Shown one piece after another: positions 54,901 through 62,576 of a stretch of DNA of 64,000 bases. The stretch is taken from NCBI GenBank assembly GCA_963971575.1, contig OZ020624.1, forward strand, positions 16,523,249-16,587,248, given 5' to 3'. The DNA is from Liopterus haemorrhoidalis (lineage: Eukaryota; Arthropoda; Insecta; Coleoptera; Dytiscidae). A program made the translations under genes and the position numbers. The notes under the pieces were generated by a model. That model searched no databases. It worked only from the letters and a program-made list of their open reading frames with translations, and had not been told where the DNA came from. The first letter of the stretch is position 1. Every line of letters begins with the position of its first letter.

Positions 54901-57506
54901 TTTCGTTGCTATTTTGTGTCATAAACATCATTATTCTTGGTCAGAAACCAAAATAAGTGTTATGTACTTCCTAAACATGTTGCGCTTAACCAGTTTTCAT
55001 GTAAAACATGAATTTTGAAAATTCAACTATTTCGTTGCTATTTTCTGTCAATAATATCATAATTCTTGGTCAGACCAAAATTAGTGTTATGTACTTCTAA
55101 AACATGTTGCGCTTAGCCAGTTTTCAAGTAAAACTTGAATTTTGAAAATTCAACTATTTCGTTGCTATTTTCTGTCAATAATATCATAATTCTTGGTCAG
55201 AAACCAAAATTAGTGTTATGTACTTCTTAAACATGTTGCTCTTAACCAGTTTTCAAGTAAAACTTGAATTTTGAAAATTCAACTATTTCGTTGCTATTTT
55301 CTGTCAATAATATCATAATTCTTGGTCAGAAACCAAAATTAGTGTTATGTACTTCTTAAACATGTTGCGCTTAACCAGTTTTCATATAATACATGAAATT
55401 TGAAAATTCAACTATTTCGTTGCTATTTTGTGTCATAAACATCATTATTCTTGGTCAGAAACCAAAATAAGTGTTATGTACTTCTTAAACATGTTGCGCT
55501 TAATCAGTTTTTAAGTAAAACTTGAATTTTGAAAATTCAACTATTTCGTTGCTTTTTTCTGTCAATAATATCATAATTCTTGGTCAGAAACCAAAATTAG
55601 TGTTATGTACTTCTTAAACATGTTGCGCTTAACCAGTTTTCAAGTAAAACTTGAATTTTGAAAATTTAACTATTTCGTTGCTATTTTGTGTCATAAACAT
55701 CATTATTCTTAGTCAGAAACCAAAATAAGTGTTATGTACTTCTTAAACATGTTGCGCTTAACCAGTTTTCAAGTAAAACTTGAATTTTGAAAATTCAACT
55801 ATTTCGTTGCTATTTTCTGTCAATAATATCATAATTCTTGGTCAGAAACCAAAATTAGTGTTATGTACTTCTAAAACATGTTGCGCTTAGCCAGTTTTCA
55901 AGTAAAACATGAATTTTGAAAATTCAACTATTTCCTTGCTATTTTGTGTCATAAACATCATTATTCTTGGTCAGAAACCAAAATAAGTGTTATGTACTTC
56001 TTAAACATGTTGCGCTTAACCAGTTTTCAAGTAAAACTTGAATTTTGAAAATTCAACTATTTCGTTGCTATTTTCTGTCATTAACATCATAATTCTTGGT
56101 CAGAAACCAAAATAAGTGTTATGTACTTCTAAAACATGTTGCGCTTAACCAGTTTTCAAGTAAAACTTGAATTTTGAAAATTCAACTATTTCGTTGCTTG
56201 TTTCTGTCAATAATATCAAAATTCTTGGTCAGAAACCAAAATAAGTGTAATGTACTTCTTAAACATGTTGCGCTTAACCAGTTTTCAAGTAAAACTTGAA
56301 TTTTGAAAATTCAACTATTTCGTTGCTATTTTGTGTCATAAACATCATTATTCTTGGTCAGAAACCAAAATAAGTGTTATGTACTTCTTAAACATGTTGC
56401 GCTTAACCAGTTTTCAAGTAAAACTTGAATTTTGAAAATTCAACTATTTCGTTGCTATTTTCGGTCAATAATATCATAATTCTTGGTCAGAAACCAAAAT
56501 TAATGTTATGTACTTCTTAAACATGTTGCGCTTAACCAGTTTTCAAGTAAAACTTGAATTTTGAAAATTCAACTATTTCGTTGCTATTTTCTGTCAATAA
56601 TATCATAATTCTTGGTCAGAAACCAAAATAAGTGTTATGTACTTCTTAAACATGTTGCGCTTAACCAGTTTTCAAGTAAAACTTGAATTTTGAAAATTCT
56701 AATATTTCGTTGCTATTTTCTGTCAATAATATCATAATTCTTGGTCAGAAACCAAAATTAGTGTTATGTACTTCTTAAACATGTTGCGCTTAACCAGTTT
56801 TCATGTAAAACATGAATTTTGAAAATTCAACTATTTCGTTGCTATTTTGTGTCATTAACATCATAATTCTTGGTCAGAAACCAAAATAAGTGTTATGTAC
56901 TTCTTAAACATGTTGCGCTTAACCAGTTTTCAAGTAAAACTTGAATTTTGAAAATTCAACTATTTCGTTGCTATTTTCTGTCAATAATATCATAATTCTT
57001 GGTCAGAAACCAAAATTAGTGTCATGTACTTCTTAAACATGTTGCGCTTAACCAGTTTTCATGTAAAACATGAATTTTGAAAATTCAACTATTTCGTTGC
57101 TATTTTCTCTCAATAATATCATAATTCTTGGTCAGAAACCAAAATTAGTGTTATGTACTTCTTAAACATGTTGCGCTTAACCAGTTTTCAAGTAAAACTT
57201 GAATTTTGAAAATTTAACTATTTCGTTGCTATTTTGTGTCATAAACATCATTATTCTTGGTCAGAAACCAAAATAAGTGTTATGTACTTCTTAAACATGT
57301 TGCGCTTAACCAGTTTTCAAGTAAAACTTGAATTTTGAAAATTCAACTATTTCGTTACTATTTTCTGTCAATAATATCATAATTCTTGGTCAGAAACCAA
57401 AATTAGTGTTATGTACTTCTAAAACATGTTGCGCTTAGCCAGTTTTCAAGTAAAACATGAATTTTGAAAATTCAACTATTTCGTTGCTATTTTGTGTCAT
57501 AAACAT
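51920..57506 (+). repeat. Diverged 27-unit (3,479-bp) tandem duplication
   Basis: Private variants recur 3,479 bp apart: AATCAGTTTTTAAG (52022 and 55501), TTCCTTGCT (near 52455 and 55934), GCTTGTTTCTG with ATCAAAATTC (near 52720 and 56200), GTGTAATG, TTAATGTTATG (near 53022 and 56501), ATTCTA, and GTGTCATG (53544 and 57023). Copies match over about 51920-54027 and 55399-57506. Unlike the other duplications, the copies differ at several single bases, for example GTGTCATTAAC/CTGTCATTAAC, AGCC/AACC, TTTGG/TTTTG, TGTACATC/TGTACTTC, GCATAACC/GCTTAACC, CTGTC/CGGTC and CTTGG/CTTAG. The lag is 27 x 129 minus 4, because of two 2-bp deletions (GTCAGACC). Confidence 0.82.
54181..55460 (+). repeat. Nested 5-unit (643-bp) duplication with GTCAGACC deletions
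   Basis: Within the spacer of the 27-unit repeat, a 2-bp deletion giving GGTCAGACCAAA occurs at 54430 and 55073, 643 bp apart (5 x 129 minus 2). A private hairpin-loop change CATATAATACATG occurs at about 54876 and 55390, 514 bp apart (4 x 129 minus 2). The order CATAT unit, TTCCTAAAC unit, GTCAGACC, AGCC unit, TTGCTCTT unit is repeated. It is a small local duplication on top of the larger one. Confidence 0.75.
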
Positions 57507-58212
57507 CATAATTCTTGGTCAGAAACCAAAATAAGTGTTATGTACTTCTTAAACATGTTGCGCTTAACCAGTTTTCATATAAAACATGAAATTTGAAAAT
57601 TCAACTATTTCGTTGCTATTTTGTGTCATAAACATCATTATTCTTGGTCAGAAACCAAAATAAGTGTTATGTACTTCTTAAACATGTTGCGCTTAGTCAG
57701 TTTTCAAGTAAAACTTGAATTTTGAAAATTCAACTATTTCGTTGCTTTTTTCTGTCAATAATATCATAATTCTTGGTCAGAAACCAAAATTAGTGTTATG
57801 TACTTCTTAAACATGTTGCGCTTAACCAGTTTTCATGTAAAACATGAATTTTGAAAATTCAACTATTTCGTTGCTATTTTCTCTCAATAATATCATAATT
57901 CTTGGTCAGAAACCAAAATTAGTGTTATGTACTTCTTAAACATGTTGCGCTTAACCAGTTTTCATGTAAAACATGAATTTTGAAAATTCAACTATTTCGT
58001 TGCTATTTTGTGTCATTAACATCATAATTCTTGGTCAGAAACCAAAATAAGTGTTATGTACTTCTTAAACATGTTGCGCTTAACCAGTTTTCAAAAAAAA
58101 CTTGAATTTTGAAAATTCAACTATTTCGTTGCTATTTTCTGTCAATAATATCATAATTCTTGGTCAGAAACCAAAATTAGTGTTATGTACTTCTTAAACA
58201 TGTTGCGCTTAA
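57507..58212 (+). repeat. Satellite junction block with a disrupted hairpin unit
   Basis: About 5.5 units (CATAT, AGTC, CATG/CTCTC, CATG/CATTAAC, CAAG) leading into module copy 4, the same order that leads into copy 2 near 44.3-44.9 kb. One unit has TTCAAAAAAAACTTG near 58091-58105 in place of TTCAAGTAAAACTTG, a double change that removes part of the stem; I saw it nowhere else. An assembly or polishing error in an A-run cannot be excluded. Confidence 0.65.
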
Positions 58213-60613
58213 CCAGTTTTCATGTAAAACATGAATTTTGAAAATTCAACTATTTCGTTGCTATTTTGTGTCATAAACATCATTATTCTTGGTCAGAAAC
58301 CAAAATAAGTGTTATGTACTTCTTAAACATGTTGCGCTTAACCAGTTTTCAAGTAAAACTTGAATTTTGAAAATTCAACTATTTCGTTGCTATTTTCTGT
58401 CAATAATATCATAATTCTTGGTCAGAAACCAAAATTAGTGTTATGTACTTCTTAAACATGTTGCGCTTAACCAGTTTTCATATAAAACATGAAATTTGAA
58501 AATTCAACTATTTCGTTGCTATTTTGTGTCATAAACATCATTATTCTTGGTCAGAAACCAAAATAAGTGTTATGTACTTCTTAAACATGTTGCGCTTAAT
58601 CAGTTTTCAAGTAAAACTTGAATTTTGAAAATTCAACTATTTCGTTGCTTTTTTCTGTCAATAATATCATAATTCTTGGTCAGAAACCAAAATTAGTGTT
58701 ATGTACTTCTTAAACATGTTGCGCTTAACCAGTTTTCATGTAAAACATGAATTTTGAAAATTCAACTATTTCGTTGCTATTTTGTGTCACTAACATCATA
58801 ATTCTTGGTCAGAAACCAAAATAAGTGTTATGTACTTCTTAAACATGTTGCGCTTAACCAGTTTTCAAGTAAAACTTGAATTTTGAAAATTCAACTATTT
58901 CGTTGCTATTTTCTGTCAATAATATCATAATTCTTGGTCAGAAACCAAAATTAGTGTTATGTACTTCTTAAACATGTTGCGCTTAACCAGTTTTCAAGTA
59001 AAACTTGAATTTTGAAAATTCAACTATTTCGTTGCTATTTTCTGTCAATAATATCATAATTCTTGGTCAGAAACCAAAATTAGTGTTATGTACTTCTTAA
59101 ACATGTTGCGCTTAACCAGTTTTCATATAAAACATGAAATTTGAAAATTCAACTATTTCGTTGCTATTTTGTGTCATAAACATCATTATTCTTGGTCAGA
59201 AACCAAAATAAGTGTTATGTACTTCTTAAACATGTTGCGCTTAATCAGTTTTCAAGTAAAACTTGAATTTTGAAAATTCAACTATTTCGTTGCTTTTTTC
59301 TGTCAATAATATCATAATTCTTGGTCAGAAACCAAAATTAGTGTTATGTACTTCTTAAACATGTTGCGCTTAACCAGTTTTCAAGTAAAACTTGAATTTT
59401 GAAAATTCAACTATTTCGTTGCTATTTTCTGTCAATAATATCATAATTCTTGGTCAGAAACCAAAATTAGTGTTATGTACTTCTTAAACATGTTGCGCTT
59501 AACCAGTTTTCATATAAAACATGAAATTTGAAAATTCAACTATTTCGTTGCTATTTTGTGTCATAAACATCATTATTCTTGGTCAGAAACCAAAATAAGT
59601 GTTATGTACTTCTTAAACATGTTGCGCTTAATCAGTTTTCATGTAAAACTTGAATTTTGAAAATTCAACTATTTCGTTGCTATTTTCTGTCAATAATATC
59701 ATAATTCTTGGTCAGAAACCAAAATTAGTGTTATGTACTTCTTAAACATGTTGCACTTAACCAGTTTTCATGTAAAACATGAATTTTGAAAATTCAACTA
59801 TCTCGTTGCTATTTTGTGTCATTAACATCATAATTCTTGGTCAGAAACCAAAATAAGTGTAATGTACTTCTTAAACATGTTGCGCTTAACCAGTTTTCAA
59901 GTAAAACTTGAATTTTGAAAATTCAACTATTTCGTTGCTATTTTCTGTCAATAATATCATAATTCTTGGTCAGAAACCAAAATTAGTGTTATGTACTTCT
60001 TAAACATGTTGCGCTTAACCAGTTTTCATGTAAAACATGAATTTTGAAAATTCAACTATTTCGTTGCTATTTTGTGTCATAAACATCATTATTCTTGGTC
60101 AGAAACCAAAATAAGTGTTATGTACTTCTTAAACATGTTGCGCTTAACCAGTTTTCAAGTAAAACTTGAATTTTGAAAATTCAACTATTTCGTTGCTATT
60201 TTCTGTCAATAATATCATAATTCTTGGTCAGAAACCAAAATTAGTGTTATGTACTTCTTAAACATGTTGCGCTTAACCAGTTTTCATATAAAACATGAAA
60301 TTTGAAAATTCAACTATTTCGTTGCTATTTTGTGTCATAAACATCATTATTCTTGGTCAGAAACCAAAATAAGTGTTATGTACTTCTTAAACATGTTGCG
60401 CTTAATCAGTTTTCAAGTAAAACTTGAATTTTGAAAATTCAACTATTTCGTTGCTTTTTTCTGTCAATAATATCATAATTCTTGGTCAGAAACCAAAATT
60501 AGTGTTATGTACTTCTTAAACATGTTGCGCTTAACCAGTTTTCATGTAAAACATGAATTTTGTAAATTCAACTATTTCGTTGCTATTTTGTGTCACTAAC
60601 ATCATAATTCTTG
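58213..60613 (+). repeat. Recurrent 2.4-kb satellite module, copy 4
   Basis: Fourth copy of the module, with the A of GTTGCACTTAACC at 59755, 8,897 bp after copy 3 (69 units less the two 2-bp deletions in between). The CATG/CTTG hairpin unit is near 59641 and GTGTAATG near 59857. A single private TTTGTAAATTC occurs near 60560. The transposon-like element inserts about 240 bp after the end of this module. Confidence 0.78.
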
Positions 60614-60854
60614 GTCAGAAACCAAAATAAGTGTTATGTACTTCTTAAACATGTTGCGCTTAACCAGTTTTCAAGTAAAACTTGAATTTTGAAAATTCAA
60701 CTATTTCGTTGCTATTTTCTGTCAATAATATCATAATTCTTGGTCAGAAACCAAAATTAGTGTTATGTACTTCTTAAACATGTTGCGCTTAACCAGTTTT
60801 CAAGTAAAACTTGAATTTTGAAAATTCAACTATTTCGTTGCTATTTTCTGTCAA

Positions 60855-60856
60855 TA
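60855..60856. other. Target site duplication, left TA
   Basis: The TA just before the left terminal repeat. Together with the TA at 62575-62576 it is a duplication of one TA in the satellite tail TCAATAATATC; the uninterrupted sequence is present in hundreds of other units, so the original target is known with certainty. Confidence 0.9.
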
Positions 60857-60869
60857 CCCAGCAAACATT
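60857..60869 (+). repeat. Left terminal inverted repeat (13 bp)
   Basis: CCCAGCAAACATT. It matches the reverse complement of 62562-62574 at all 13 positions; the next base differs (G here, T there) and similarity then fades. Confidence 0.92.
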
Positions 60870-61060
60870 GAACTAACGGCCGAACGCCGGCAAACTGCTT
60901 TTACGCTGGTACATTGCTGGCACCAAAAGTAAGTGCAATGCCAGGTATTAATAATGTACTTCACATTTGTATTTCGCACTCTGCCTATACGAAGTACTTT
61001 ACCAGCATTTTATAAGCATTCCTTATTTGTATTAATCCAAGGTTATTTCTAGCGAGCCAG
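60870..61060. repeat. Left subterminal GC-richer region
   Basis: Richer in G+C than the element middle, with motifs related to the right subterminal region in inverse orientation. CGCCGGCA at 60885-60892 is the inverse of TGCCGGCG at 62521-62528. Several GCTGG/CCAGC and GCAATGCCAGG motifs resemble the CCAGCACTGGCC repeats on the right. A 14-bp ATTTTATAAGCATT at 61007-61020 is inverted at 61654-61667, which may be chance in AT-rich DNA. Subterminal motif clusters in such elements often serve as transposase-binding sites; here that is inference. No gene. Confidence 0.5.
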
Positions 61061-61182
61061 TGCTTATGTTTATAACTTTTTTTGAATGTAATAATTTGAA
61101 AAGTCTGACCGTTCTTAGTCATAAAACACCCTAATGGCGTGGCCTTCGAGGGTCGGTACAAGTGATATTCTGTGAGTTCAAG

Positions 61183-61218
61183 TCAGTTCTATTTGATTTG
61201 TGGTTCAAGTTGGGACGT
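61183..61218 (+). promoter_or_regulatory. Possible arthropod-type core promoter (initiator plus DPE-like motif)
   Basis: TCAGTT at 61183-61188 matches the arthropod initiator consensus (TCAGTY, start at A 61185). GGACGTG at 61213-61219 matches a strong downstream promoter element, but begins at +29 rather than the canonical +28. No TATA box stands at the proper distance upstream. The 100 bases after it lack long open frames and would be 5' leader. If real, this would have driven the gene of the full-length parent element, whose coding remnant lies 0.5 kb downstream on the same strand. The one-base spacing offset and shortness of the motifs keep confidence moderate. Confidence 0.35.
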
Positions 61219-61219
61219 G

Positions 61220-61700
61220 TTGGTGAACAGTTTTTAAAGATGTGTGTTTGAATAGTTATTGATTGTGAGCATTATACAGTTTTTTATTGTGATTTGTGTG
61301 TGTTTTGTTAGATTTAAGGACGTAGTTTACACAAACTATTTCATATTAAATTGTTTAATTTTTAGTTTAGTTCAATCATAGTTTTTTTCATGTAATAAAA
61401 TTTTCAATTATTAATAAATCTGATACAAGATTATAAATATGTCATTTAAAAAATATAATTTGTCATATTTCATTTTGAATAGTGACATCTTAAATATTTT
61501 GTAAATATAATACTAACCTAAAATAATACAAACTTAATCCAAAACTGTAAAGCTTTTTTTACAATATAACCAAGTTTCTAAAAGTCAGTAATACACTATA
61601 AAAATCACCAAAATAACCAGATCTAGTTTGTTCTTACAAAAGCTTATAGCATTAATGCTTATAAAATTTGTTTATTGAATTTATTTTAACAAGTATGATT
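61220..61700. other. AT-rich element interior with no recognisable gene
   Basis: About 480 bases of very AT-rich sequence with T- and A-runs and stops in every frame. I see no conserved protein, RNA gene or tandem repeat in it. It may be leader or intron of the parent element's gene, or scar sequence where the coding part was deleted. A pyrimidine-rich stretch ending TTTCTTTAG at 61699-61707 resembles a 3' splice site just before the coding remnant. Confidence 0.5.
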
Positions 61701-61707
61701 TCTTTAG

Positions 61708-61853
61708 GTTGGCACTCTTCAAGTCAGGGGGAAAAGATGTGGTAGATAATACAAGACGAATATTGGCGAAAATTATTAGTCACCCCTTATCTTAAGGATG
61801 AAATTGGTTTGACCGAAATGGCAGAAAACCATTTTCTTAAAATTCTTCATTAA
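61708..61853 (+). pseudogene. Decayed coding remnant, possibly DUF4806-like exon
   Basis: After a splice-acceptor-like TTTCTTTAG, frame 61709-61795 reads 28 residues including FKSGGKDVVDNTRRILAKII, then a stop. A short glycine pair followed by a spaced ARG-ARG-ILE-LEU/LYS segment recalls the core of DUF4806, a domain of unknown function frequent in insect and cnidarian genomes, often near transposons. The next frame then reads on from about 61770 to a stop at 61851-61853 (residues include YLKDEIGLTEMAENHFLKIL). A frameshift or small deletion near 61775-61790 would join the two. AATAAA follows at 61857-61862, though in AT-rich DNA this may be chance. The assignment is from remembered family pattern only; the segment could be unrelated. 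It cannot encode a working protein. Confidence 0.3.
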
Positions 61854-61956
61854 ATTAATAAATTAAATAAACTAATTCCTGTTATTCCTGAAATTATATT
61901 TATTTAATATTTATAAATAAATCAATAAATTATAACTGTTAATTCAATTTACAATC

Positions 61957-62122
61957 GGCTAGTTTTACCATCGTTGAATAAATTTATTTAACAACTTAAG
62001 TTAACAATATCGCATCATTCTATTGACAGCAATGTTAATTTCTTCATTAATAGTTTAAAACCGATGCGATATTGTCAACTTTACTTGTTAAATAAATTTA
62101 TTCAACGATGGTGAAAATGGCC
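61957..62122. repeat. Internal inverted repeat, 60-bp arms, 46-bp loop
   Basis: Arms 61957-62016 and 62063-62122 are inverse complements with 6 mismatches in 60; the core around AATAAATTTATT is perfect over about 29 bases. The loop is 62017-62062. The structure could fold into a long hairpin in RNA or single-stranded DNA. It may be a nested foldback element or an inverted duplication made during transposition; no clear target duplication flanks it, so nesting is unproven. Confidence 0.85.
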
Positions 62123-62266
62123 AAATGAGTATTTATTTTGCACCTAACCATTAATTTATTTTAATACTGGGTAAGTACACATATATTACATTTGAAACAC
62201 TAGAGAGTGGGTATAATATAAGCACTAGTCTGTCAGAAATAAATCTTGCAACTAATGCGATTATTT
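62123..62266. other. Element stretch with no recognised feature
   Basis: AT-rich sequence between the inverted repeat and the right GC-rich repeats. I see no gene or repeat in it. Confidence 0.5.
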
Positions 62267-62523
62267 TGCACTTTACCGTTGCTGGGCCAGCTAACGGCCA
62301 CGGGGACACCCGGGTACTGGCCCAGTGCAAAATGCCAGCACTGGACCAATGCGAAATGCCAGCACTGGCCCAGTGCGAAATGCCAGCACTGGCCCATTAC
62401 TTTCAATGCACTTTACCGTTGCTGGGCCAGCAACTGATACATCAATGGACCAGCTAAGGGCCACGGGACACCGGGGTACTGGCCCAGTACGAAATGCCAG
62501 CACTGGCCCATTACTTTCAATGC
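62267..62523. repeat. Right subterminal GC-rich direct repeats
   Basis: A 25-bp segment beginning TGCACTTTACCGTTG is present identically at 62267-62291 and 62407-62431. A second block (CTAACGGCCACGGGG and the following ACTGGCCCAG part) at 62291 recurs with small changes at 62454, 163 bp on. GGCCCATTACTTTCAATGC occurs at 62391 and again at about 62505. The region is thus a partly duplicated subterminal repeat, strikingly GC-rich compared with the element middle and the satellite. Open frames on both strands in 62246-62585 arise because the 24-bp repeat within it is a multiple of three and lacks stops; their products are low-complexity and not credible proteins. Confidence 0.82.
62316..62410. 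repeat. 24-bp minisatellite, about 3-4 copies
   Basis: Units start ACTGG at 62316, 62340, 62364 and 62388 (24-bp steps), with the core AAATGCCAGC shared; the last copy diverges after ACTGGCCCA. Each unit contains CCAGCACTGG, a near-palindrome, so the array can fold on itself. Variation between units is a few bases. Confidence 0.85.
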
Positions 62524-62561
62524 CGGCGAGTATGTGCTTTACCAGTACTGGTCCGGATAAA

Positions 62562-62574
62562 AATGTTTGCTGGG
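62562..62574 (-). repeat. Right terminal inverted repeat (13 bp)
   Basis: AATGTTTGCTGGG, the perfect inverse of the left end. Both ends being intact suggests the element has not decayed much at its termini since insertion. Confidence 0.92.
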
Positions 62575-62576
62575 TA
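62575..62576. other. Target site duplication, right TA
   Basis: The TA just after the right terminal repeat, directly followed by ATATCATAATTC of the interrupted satellite unit. It pairs with 60855-60856. Confidence 0.9.

Larger units (their letters stand above)
1..60856 (+). repeat. 129-bp AT-rich satellite array, left part
   Basis: A tandem head-to-tail array of a 129-bp unit, about 472 copies, all in the same orientation. The first unit begins AAATAAGTG at 1; the next begin at 130 and 259. Distances between private variants throughout the window are multiples of 129 apart from a few small indels, so the period is very stable. One unit counted by hand has 36 G+C in 129 (28%) and two CpG-containing sites (GCGC and TTTCGTT). 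No unit holds a long open frame. The array starts outside the window. Uniform unit length, one orientation, variant classes and higher-order repeats are typical of centromeric or pericentromeric satellites of animals or plants; that location is inference. I do not recognise the family by name. Confidence 0.98.
60857..62574. mobile_element. 1,718-bp non-autonomous TIR DNA transposon (TA target)
   Basis: The only non-satellite DNA in the window. It begins CCCAGCAAACATT and ends with the exact reverse complement, AATGTTTGCTGGG, and is flanked by TA on both sides. Removing 60857-62576 restores an uninterrupted TCAATAATATC satellite tail. The distance between the ATTC variants on either side (51765 and 63027) is 74 units less known deletions plus 1,720 bp, as expected for this element plus one TA. 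The interior holds GC-rich subterminal repeats, an AT-rich middle, a possible core promoter, a coding remnant with frame breaks and a 60-bp inverted repeat. No intact transposase frame exists, so it depended on enzymes made elsewhere. TA duplication fits Tc1/mariner-type or ISL2EU-type families; I cannot choose between them from the termini alone. Confidence 0.88.

Noticed and set aside
1..60856. CRISPR array
   Set aside because: The repeated unit is continuous with no unique spacers between repeats, and the period of 129 bp is almost wholly conserved; the flanks have no cas genes.
61857..61862. AATAAA as a firm polyadenylation signal
   Set aside because: It sits just after the stop of the remnant frame, but the surrounding 100 bases are so AT-rich that several such hexamers are expected by chance.
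60857..62574. Retrotransposon or SINE insertion
   Set aside because: There is no poly-A tail, no long target duplication, no tRNA-like head and no LTR pair. Inverted termini with a TA duplication indicate a DNA transposon.
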